From Vespula vulgaris (lineage: Eukaryota > Arthropoda > Insecta > Hymenoptera > Vespidae): a stretch of DNA of 64,000 nt. The first letter of the stretch is position 1; each line of letters starts with the position of its first letter. The notes below the pieces were generated by a model. That model was not told the DNA's origin. It was given only the letters and a program-made list of their open reading frames with translations, and did not search any database. This document shows, piece by piece, positions 55,946 through 64,000 of the stretch. The stretch is from assembly GCF_905475345.1 (NCBI RefSeq), contig NC_066602.1:2961314-3025313 (forward strand), in the 5' to 3' direction. The translations under genes and the position numbers were made by a program.

Positions 55946-56207
55946 AGGATCGAGAAGAGATACGCCGTAGCAGCCTGCTTTACCTACCAACTGCCAAACC
56001 TCGAGAAACCGGTATGAGAGAAGGAAGGATGGGCAACCAGGAGGAAGAGGACTGAAAAGAGAGAGAGTTAGATAGAGAATAGGTGGGAGAGGGGAGACAC
56101 CAAAATGAGAGACCGAAAGGGCAAGCCGAATCTGTAAGTTAGCGGTATTTAAGGGGAAATAACGCTTAGTTGTCGATATTATACGCGACTGCCGTTAGAA
56201 TTCGGTT

Positions 56208-56233
56208 CTTGCTTTTGCTCGAGCACAAGCAAG
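56208..56233. promoter_or_regulatory. 26-bp near-perfect palindrome
   Basis: Twelve of 13 symmetric base pairs match. The centre is TGCTCGAGCA, including the E-box-like CTCGAG, and the outer arms are CTTGCTT/AAGCAAG. It lies in unique DNA. It could be a symmetric dimer-binding site or a cruciform-prone element. Confidence 0.4.
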
Positions 56234-56572
56234 CTAATTGACTGTTAAATTATCACAGGCAAGAGAATTCGCTTTATCTCTCCTCGTTGATTCCAACCCT
56301 TTTCGGACTATAATCGGTCGAATGATCGTTCCTAATAATCCGTCACACTCTTATTGCAGATATATAGATCTGTTTTTTATTCTTTTTTTTTCTTTTCTAT
56401 TTCTGGAAATTTCTTGGAAATTTCTGTCGTTTCAGAATAGAATTTCGGTTCAATTTCGATTTATATTTTTATACGTTGTTTTTTCTTTTTTTTCTTTCCC
56501 TGTTTTATTTTCTTTTTTTTTTTTTAACAAAACGAAAGTTTATGATTAGTCAACTGGTTGACTAATAAGATG

Positions 56573-56575
<3 letters not shown>

Positions 56576-56610
<35 letters not shown>
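56576..56610 (+). repeat. (GA)n microsatellite
   Basis: About 15 GA units, followed at 56724-56776 by a second GA/GATA tract and at 56944-56985 by a third. Confidence 0.95.
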
Positions 56611-56612
<2 letters not shown>

Positions 56613-56741
56613 GGGGATAAGAGCATATCGAATATCTTCTCTTCTTCGTTTTCTTTACGGCTCGTAAAACTTCCAAAAGGATTGATGGAGACCGAGAGGT
56701 GGGAATGTGGAGTGAATGAAGAGTGATAGATAGATAGAGAT

Positions 56742-56774
<33 letters not shown>

Positions 56775-57465
56775 AAGGGAGGGAGAAAGAGGGAGAAGGA
56801 TAGTGTAGTGGAGCAAGCATCATCGTGAAAGTATTCGCACGAAATTGAAAACTCGGCAACATGCATATTCATGCGAAGGCTTTAATATATGTTTTACGGT
56901 CTCGCTCGAGTCGCTTGCCCTCTGCTACGATATTTTCGACGAAATAGAGAGAAAGAGAGAGAGAGAGAGAGAAAGAGATAAATGCACGCGTGAAAAGAGT
57001 AGTTTACTACCGAGTACGTCGATATTCTCGTCGTTCTCATTCTCTCTCCTCGATAAATTTTAAGTTCATAATCTAATCGAATATAAATATATTCATTCGT
57101 TTGAAATAATATTCTACGGTGTCGATTTTCCTCAGAAGAAAGATAAAAAAAAGAAAAAATAAATACAACGATCGATATAAACGAAGAAGTAAACGAAGAA
57201 GAAGGAAGAAAGTTTTTTGGAGAAAATGATAGGAAGGAACGTGGAATAGGGTGGGGAACGAATCGAATACGAGCACGAGTGGGGTGAGGTGTGCGGGTGG
57301 GTGGTGTTCCCACAAAAGCAGATTTTAATCGAGCGTCAAGCCGCGACGTTGAATTTATGATCAGGCAGGGCTGTTTAACAAGTCGATTTAAGGCCGTTCG
57401 ACGAACGAAACGATACTACGGTAATTAACATAAAGTATTAATAATGCTTCCTATCGTCTAAGGTT

Positions 57466-57562
57466 CTCTTTTTTTATTTTATTTTGTTTTTCTTTTTCGT
57501 CTTTTCTTCCCCCTTTTTTTTCTTTTCCTTTCCTCCTGCTCCTTTTTTTTCTTTTTCTTTCT

Positions 57563-57592
<30 letters not shown>
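57466..57592 (+). repeat. Homopyrimidine tract ending in T27
   Basis: T/C tract with a final uninterrupted T run at 57566-57592, followed by AATACTGA. Confidence 0.9.
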
Positions 57593-57596
<4 letters not shown>

Positions 57597-57815
57597 CTGA
57601 AGAAAGACTCTTCCCTTTCCATGATTTTATACGGCCATTACGTTTTACGATCAAACCGAAAAAAATAGCCGAACGATAATACGCAGGGGGTCTCGTCCCT
57701 TAAACTCCCCCGCTTCCTTTCTCTCCATCGTACGAATCGTCCTAAGAAGAACTTGGAACTTGCCCTTTTCCCTTATACCACTTACTTCTTCTCCTTCTTC
57801 TTCTTTCTTTGAGTT

Positions 57816-57841
57816 TTCGTCTTCGTCTTCGTCTTCGTCTT
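57816..57841 (+). repeat. (TTCGTC)4 hexanucleotide
   Basis: Four TTCGTC units, giving Glu-Asp repeats in a 94-codon - frame that is otherwise unsupported. Confidence 0.9.
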
Positions 57842-58690
57842 CTTCGTCTCTTTCAACATTCGGTCTTTTCGACAAATTTTTCAACGAACGTTTAATATCC
57901 TTGAGATATGACGTAGTTAAACAGACATAAAACAAAAATTTATTAACATAAGAAAATTTTGAACGTAATTAAATAAGATCGTTGATATTCCAAGCTCGTT
58001 TAGAAAAATATTATCGCTTTAGTAATTGAACGTCTATTCGATATTCGATTTTACGAAACGGTCCGTGATATTTGAGAATCTCTTGGGTAGTCCGTGGGAT
58101 CAGGAAGAAAAAAAGAAAAGAAAACATTCTTCCACGGATGGAGAAAGGATGATAATTCAGAGCTTATGAATCATTCGAGGGACGCGTTGTTAAATTCTCA
58201 AAAAAATAGAGACGTTTTAAGTATATTTATAATAGATGTATCGAGAGTGAAAATAAAGAGTGAGAAGGAACAAGATTAAAAGGAAAAAAGAGGAAAGAAA
58301 AAAAGAAAGAAAGAAAGAGAAAAAAAGAGAAAGGAAAGTTTTGGTCCATCGCGATTCGAAGATCGTTAACACGATTATTCGTTCATGCATACCAAAGTTG
58401 GCTCGGTTTCAGACGTAACGCAACGAAGGGAGATCGGCAAGCTCTCCTCCGATTTACCGTCCGCAGGATCGCTGTCCACTTCACTTTTGATTCCAAATAT
58501 CAGCGGGTGGGCATACCTGACAGTTGGACGGCTCCGATATCCACTCACGGTATTATTAACGTTTACGAAAATACGAACGTTAACCGGCCGCTGTAAGTGC
58601 CTGACTCGAAGCTAAATTAGCTGTCCGATACTAATTAGCTTTCAATCTAACCGCACGGGGATCCGCGTCCCTGCATTCGATCCGAATCGA

Positions 58691-58747
58691 ACGTTTCCCC
58701 CAAAAATTCGAAGGATACCTCTTCTGGTATCCTTCGAAGTACGTTTC
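58691..58747. other. 13-bp perfect hairpin with flanking 7-bp direct repeats
   Basis: TTCGAAGGATACC (58707-58719) and its exact complement (58726-58738) are separated by a 6-nt TCTTCT loop. ACGTTTC occurs directly repeated just outside, at 58691-58697 and 58741-58747. A T/C-rich tract with CTTTT units follows to 58777. It could be a tiny insertion with target duplication, a structured RNA end or a symmetric binding site. Confidence 0.5.
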
Positions 58748-58749
58748 TT

Positions 58750-58777
58750 TCCTTTTCTTTTCTTTTCTTTTCTTTTT
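58750..58777 (+). repeat. (CTTTT)n pentanucleotide
   Basis: About five CTTTT units directly after the hairpin at 58.7 kb. Confidence 0.9.
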
Positions 58778-58947
58778 TATTTCTCGAACACGTAAGAGAT
58801 CTCGAAAGAAACTATAAAAGATATTTATATTTTTCCATATTGTATGTATCGAAGTAAACGCGCCCGTGCACAACTCCTTGGTCGCTATACGACAAATTGA
58901 AAATTGCATCTATAAAATCTAAAGTAAGTACAAGTAAATACGATACG

Positions 58948-58961
58948 TGCGCGCGCGCGCG
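58948..58961 (+). repeat. (GC)7 alternating tract
   Basis: A short pure GC alternation, the only one of this length here and the type most prone to Z-form DNA. Confidence 0.85.
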
Positions 58962-59117
58962 GCAAGTAGAGCGCTCATGCTCGCGCGTCGACATAGTTGC
59001 AACGACGTTTTCTTTTCTTTTCTTTTTTTTCTTCTTCTTTTTTACTTTTTTTCTTTTCGTTTTGTTTTACTAAATCGCCACCAGCGTACGCACGCTGAAT
59101 TATTCAAAGAAGAGCGA

Positions 59118-59119
59118 GC

Positions 59120-59155
<36 letters not shown>

Positions 59156-59360
59156 TTCTGTCTCTCTCTTTGTCTCTCTGTCTTTCTCTCTCGTGACTTC
59201 TCGAGAAGTCTTGGGTCTGATATCGGCAGTAAACGCAGCAACAATGTTCGACGTCCCTTCGAGATATCGAGAGAAGTACAGAGAAGAAGAAAGAGAGAGA
59301 TAGAGATGGATAAAAAGAGAGAAAGAGAGAGAAAGAGAGAGAGATAAAGAGAAAGAAGGA
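59118..59360 (+). repeat. CT tract then GA tract
   Basis: CT/CTTT units at 59118-59192 and GA/GATA units at 59285-59360 are separated by about 90 bp of unique DNA. They form inverted, complementary low-complexity arms that could base-pair in a transcript. Confidence 0.85.
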
Positions 59361-59938
59361 AGAAGAAAACAGGGGAAGATGGGATGGAACAGTAAGGAAG
59401 GAAAGGTCAAGACCATGCGCAAGCCCGTGCTGAGTCCGTGGCCTTTAGCGACGGATAAACCGTGCACAGTGTGTGAGCGGAACGAGAAATTCCGATTTAC
59501 ATATTTATTCCACGAGGAAGATCCGTACGGATAGACGGAAAATGTCGTGACGCGGTATCGAGGATTATTCTCGTTCGAACGGAAAAAAGTAAGAGAGGGA
59601 AAGAAAAAAATAAAGAAAAATTAAAAAACAAAAAAGGAAAAGAAAAGTTAATAAAAAGAAAGAAAGAAAATTCCGTTTGCTCTTAATCGTGAATACGACC
59701 TGCGAACGAGTGCGCTATTATCGCGTCCGATTTTCATTCGTGATAAAAAATATTCAATGGAGAGAGAAAAAATCATTTTTGACGGGACACACGTTTGGAT
59801 ATGTATCTTATCTAATTGTTGACAGAAAAGAAAGGAAATGAATGGAAATGATAGATGTGTGTATATATATATATCTAGCCGGTATTGAAAAAAAATATTG
59901 TTGAAAGATTGTCGAGAAAAAAGAAAGAAAATGAATGT

Positions 59939-59939
59939 A

Positions 59940-59970
<31 letters not shown>

Positions 59971-60020
59971 TGTATTTATATATGTATGTGTACATATATA
60001 TATATATGTGTGTATATATC
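59939..60020 (+). repeat. (TA)n tract with CATA/TATG variants
   Basis: A pure TA run to 59964, then interrupted TA to about 60018. Confidence 0.9.
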
Positions 60021-61046
60021 GGGTACATAGCCGATATCTAATGAACACCCTCTTTGGCACCAGCGTTCATTTCCTAGGAGTCGTTACTTAACAAACTTAA
60101 CCCTCTCTCCGAAGCCCCTACACGCAAGGTGCCGCCTCCTGGAAGTACTACTTAGAGTAACGCCGGAGACGCGGAAATTCTTAACGCTGTTAAGATATGT
60201 TAATTTTGTTTACCTATAAGCTATTAAAGGGGTCCTAACGTGCTTAAAGCTAAAACCAGTTTAGTTTTCCCCGCGTGTGTTCACGGTGGATCCTGAGGGA
60301 TATAGAACGACGGTGGTGCACTCTCGAAAGGACTTTCGTAGAAAGGACTGTTGTATAGGAGAGAATTTAACAAGCGGAGAGAGAAAGAAAGACAGAGACA
60401 GAAAGAGAGAAAGAGAGAAGTAGATATCCTATACGGTAGCTATCTACTACGAACGAGATGTTATCGTACCGACGATGCCTTGGCAAACGAGCGTCAGGTT
60501 ATCGAAATTCGACCGAGCCGAATTCAACCGAGCGAGGATTACGTTGAATCGTTTTAATCTTTCGACTCGAAAACTCGATTATTACCGAACCGACTGTTTC
60601 GTTTTCCTGTATATACATATACATTTATCGATTTTTCCTTTCATCTTAGATCTAATTAACAACGATAAGGATCGATATCTAAAGTATTCGAAATAATCGT
60701 TCGCTGAAACGATACTTTTCGAAGATACGAAGAAAAACGATATAGATAGAGAAAAAGAATACGAGAAAAATAGATAAATATATAGAGTCGAAAGGAATGA
60801 CGATGTTGATACTACTTAATATATAAGATAATCGTTCTCTCGTCAAATCACCCACAGAAATTCGCTAGGAGTTTTGCAGGTGCGCCTATTACTAATCCAC
60901 GGCAGAACGATTTAAGTGTTTGCCATCACTAATAACCCGGCGAGCAAACGCGGCATTATTAACAGGTTCGCAAACATCTACTGTATTAGTGATCCCGTCT
61001 CCCTATAACCTACATAGTCTTTCCGCGTTCCAACCATCCCTACTTT

Positions 61047-61110
61047 AACGCCATCGCCATCGCCACCATCCACCATACACCATCATCCACCATATACTAC
61101 CACCACCACA
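61047..61110 (+). repeat. Imperfect (CCA/CAT)n triplet repeat
   Basis: CCATCG, CCACCAT and CCATA units. Confidence 0.8.
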
Positions 61111-61963
61111 AGGTACCAAAGAGCCGCGTGCCAACCCTTATTCCGATCCTCTTGTACAGATATTTGCCGTGTCTACAACGGCCAAATTATCTCTAGCGAT
61201 TTGAGAATAAAGGATTTTCAACTCGCGACGCCAAGCGCCCATCCAAACCCAACCCACTGAAAGAGAATATTATTAGACTTTGTCTACGATTTGGAAAAAA
61301 AGAAATTCCTATCTTTCTCTCTTTCTCTCTCTTGCGAGAAACGTGATAAACTTCGATATCGTCTTCAGATATCACAGATATATTAATTTAAGTTGATTTT
61401 CTTCGTCCGCTTGATACATCTTGCTAGTTATTAACTTGTTACTGAAAAGAGAGAGAGAAGTACCTTAGCATAAAATAATTTCCATAACAATTTCCGCTGA
61501 GTGAAGTTTCGATCAATCAAAGTGAAATAATAAAATGGAATAAATAATAATAAGAAAGATAGTAAAAAATATCGATAAGCGCGTCAGCTGTTTGTTTGTT
61601 AAACGAGAAATTTAACGTTTTATTCGAGAGAGAAAAGCGTCTTTCTAGTCGTGGGAATAAATTGGTTCGTTCGACGTAACTGCGATTATTTTGTTTCGAC
61701 AATTGTGGAACACGATATTCTATGAAAATCTTCCTAGAAAGTGAAACGAACGAAACGAAACGTAATCAAAAAAGGATAGTTCGACGAAATGACCAAAAAA
61801 TATCTAAATACATTCCGAATACATCCAAAAATATCCGAATGGATTGAGAATTACTTATTGTCCGTTTCTTCGTCGTTAATATTCTGTTAGTGTCGTTGAT
61901 ACCGACCCGACCGTCGCTTATATCTCCTCGCACGCTCTTAATCTGTCTTGTATTCTTTTCAAC

Positions 61964-61996
<33 letters not shown>
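61964..61996 (+). repeat. (GA)n microsatellite
   Basis: About 15 GA units. Confidence 0.9.
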
Positions 61997-62793
61997 AAAA
62001 AAGGTCAAGTTCGGCATCTCCTTTGCCTTGCAAATATTTCCGAATGGGAAAACTTTATTTTTGTAGACGATCGTCGTTACGATCAAAATTTGTTAACGTC
62101 GTTTCGATAGTTCCAACGTAAATATCAAAACTACTACGATGGAAATAAAAATATAATATACATATTATAGAATATTTTTATCTGCAAAGAGAATAATTGT
62201 ATTAATTTAATTAATTAATTTTATTTTATTAATAATCAATTTTCATTTGTGATAAAGGATAATTATTATCAACTCGATATCTAAACGTCGTTAGTTGAAC
62301 GTATCTAGAAGAAATAGAAAAAGTAGAATAAGCAGAGGATGAAAGAATTTTGCTTTTGAAAGAGAGAGAAAGATAGAGATAGATAGTGAACACTATGAAT
62401 GCATCGAAGCGAGTCGAAGACTCGGAAGATGCATATACGATGAAATACACTAAACGACGGCATATTCACGGTACTTTTGGTCGTTTATGCCGTTGCTCTT
62501 TATGTCCACAACAAAGCATAAATATGGTTGATTCGCTTAAAGGCTTGCCTTTGTACAGGTTATACCGGCTGATCCACTATCGAGATATCTGCGTGGGAGG
62601 TGTGTGGGGCGTATACGTCCTGGTATCACGTGGTTCAAGGTTGAAATATGGACTCTCGCAAAAATGAGGAAAATCGCTTGGAATAAGAAGACGAGTAAGA
62701 GACGAGTAAGAGACCGAGACGCGCCTCGTACCAATCTTGTAAATGCTCGACGAGTAAAGGGAGGACAAAGAGGAGAAAAAGAGAGAAAAGGAT

Positions 62794-62794
<1 letters not shown>

Positions 62795-62826
<32 letters not shown>
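62795..62826 (+). repeat. (GA)n microsatellite
   Basis: About 15 GA units. Confidence 0.9.
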
Positions 62827-62829
<3 letters not shown>

Positions 62830-63644
62830 CGTTGCCGAAAATCTCTTTAAACGTCCTACTCTTGATGGATGTCACATTGTTCCTTTAAGATCAACGAGAG
62901 TACTCGAGTTGTTTGCTTTAACATTTCACAGGCGAAGGATTTTTTACGGTCCGAATCGGATCCATGGACTCTTATTATTTTGACTTAACGAACGTATAAA
63001 AGAATCTGCTGATTTTAAATATAAAATCGATCTTAACGGTGTCATCTTAGACACGTACTTTTTAATAGATAAACTAATTTCTAGATAGAACGATCAGATC
63101 GTTTTTTTTTGTCTTGGAAATATACCTTTATCGGAATAGATCGTTGAGAACGAAGAAGTTATAAAGTTGGTTATAAGTTCACGGTACGCTCGATGACGAT
63201 CGGCCGTGAATATTTTGGGGTATCGTGAGTCAGTCTAGAGAGAGAGACGACGATGACGCCGACGTCATTTTCGTTCTCGTTGTCGCTTCTTCTGGTTTGC
63301 TAGTACGAAGAAAACCGCGGCTGGAGTCAAATGTACAGAAATAATATCGGCATGCAAGCACGTTGGCTAAAGAGGAGGGTTGATGTCCTACCATCATCGG
63401 CAAACCGACTATATTTATCCATCCATCCACCTCCTCCACCTCCTCCTCCTCCTTCTTTTCTGTCTCTTATTCGTCTTCGAAATTTTGCATTTCCAACATT
63501 CACTGACTCGGACGGACTCGATTTCAATCTTTTTCCTTGCGTCACTTTACTTGATCCCTCGATTCTCCTATCGCGTGGAAGAAAGATAAAAAGTCTTAAA
63601 AAGCGAATAGATGAAGAGAGATGAACAGAGAAAGAAAGAGAGAC

Positions 63645-63672
63645 AGAGAGGAGAGAGAGAGAGAGAGAGAGA
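63645..63672 (+). repeat. (GA)n microsatellite
   Basis: About 13 GA units. A CCT triplet run lies upstream at 63427-63455. Confidence 0.9.
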
Positions 63673-63886
63673 TGGTAGGTATATATGTATAGACGAAGCA
63701 TATCCTCTGTAGAGTTTTAAACGAAGCCCAAGAAGAACTTAACGAGGGCTCGTTCACGTAAGGTTCCGCGATATCGCCCAGGTAAGTAAGCTCAGCTTCT
63801 CGCGCTAGAACGTACTTTCGCATAATTTCTAATGCATTTTAATATCGCTATTATTTGTGCAAAATAGAACGTCTTTTTATGAGAGA

Positions 63887-63890
<4 letters not shown>

Positions 63891-63922
<32 letters not shown>
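63891..63922 (+). repeat. (GA)16 microsatellite
   Basis: Pure GA run near the window end. Confidence 0.95.
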
Positions 63923-63925
<3 letters not shown>

Positions 63926-64000
63926 CGTCTCGGCGATATGAAATAATTCTTCGTGAGGTACGTGGTTCTAACATTTATATGATAAATTCGTATAATAATC

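Larger units (their letters stand above)
52910..58690. other. Gene-free stretch
   Basis: No supported gene. Unique islands lie at 53150-53330, 53610-53880, 54650-54940, 54980-55260, 55535-55690, 55785-55860, 56110-56390, 57290-57450, 57890-58120 and 58340-58690. GA, GATA, TA, T and CTTCGT arrays separate them. A 76-codon frame at 58385-58615 lies in unique sequence but has no recognisable feature. Confidence 0.5.
59365..64000. other. Gene-free stretch to window end
   Basis: No supported gene. Unique islands lie at 59400-59580, 60030-60360, 60430-60700, 60840-61040, 61120-61950, 62000-62370, 62390-62740, 62850-63230 and 63680-63880. The 93-codon frame at 62386-62667 is in unique DNA with a CRCSLC cysteine cluster but no recognised family. 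A 10-bp inverted repeat (60925-60934 with 60984-60993) lies in an ATTA-rich segment. Confidence 0.45.

Noticed and set aside
62386..62667. 93-codon + frame with a CRCSLC cysteine cluster
   Set aside because: Two Cys pairs do not make a recognisable zinc-binding domain, the length is within chance, and there is no splice support.

Overview
This window reads as gene-poor eukaryotic DNA, either intergenic or deep intronic. It is most likely from an insect, and I favour a hymenopteran (wasp, ant or bee). That assignment is inference. It rests on moderate-to-low GC with CpG not depleted (CGA, TCG and ACG are everywhere), the dominance of short GA/CT, TA, GATA and GGA/CCT microsatellites, and the absence of any bacterial gene organisation. 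No species-diagnostic gene was found.

I found no protein-coding gene, tRNA, rRNA, CRISPR array or intact transposable element that I can name with confidence. Nearly all open reading frames of 60-220 codons are by-products of simple repeats: Ser-Leu/Arg-Glu runs from CT/GA tracts, Tyr-Ile runs from TA tracts, poly-Phe/Lys runs from T/A tracts, and poly-Gly, poly-Asp or poly-His runs from trinucleotide repeats. The only stretch with a mild coding look outside repeats is 48.1-51.2 kb on the + strand. It holds a phase-compatible two-exon candidate (48168-48326 joined to 49050-49271), a 98-codon frame with a CAAAATGG-like start context (49710-50006), and a 120-codon frame (50828-51190). None has a recognisable domain, and all are given low confidence.

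Layout: 0-9.1 kb is microsatellite-dense, with a 15-unit CAAYG pentamer at 4.8 kb and a poly-A run at 6.9 kb. From 9.1 to 12.6 kb the sequence is less repetitive, and 11.85-12.10 kb has a tight series of hairpin-forming inverted repeats. From 12.6 to 20.5 kb long CT, GA and TA tracts return. From 20.6 to 32 kb mixed unique islands alternate with GATA, GAAC, GGA, GTC and CCAGCAA repeats. From 32 to 45 kb there are several (TA)n tracts over 40 bp and homeodomain-core-rich islands. At 45.7-47 kb there is a G-run cluster with three G-quadruplex-type motifs, and 48-51.2 kb has the coding-like islands. From 51.5 to 52 kb the sequence is GC-rich with tandem GGCCC and AACGA repeats. From 53 to 64 kb it is again microsatellite-rich, with two strong G-run clusters, a 26-bp near-perfect palindrome at 56.2 kb, and a 13-bp perfect-stem hairpin flanked by 7-bp direct repeats at 58.7 kb.

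Because no genes are established, I describe no pathway. The plausible functional content is regulatory: islands rich in TAAT/ATTA homeodomain cores, palindromes and hairpins spaced among microsatellites, which would fit a large non-coding interval of a developmental locus. That reading is inference and needs cross-species alignment. I did not find a clear novel biological system here.
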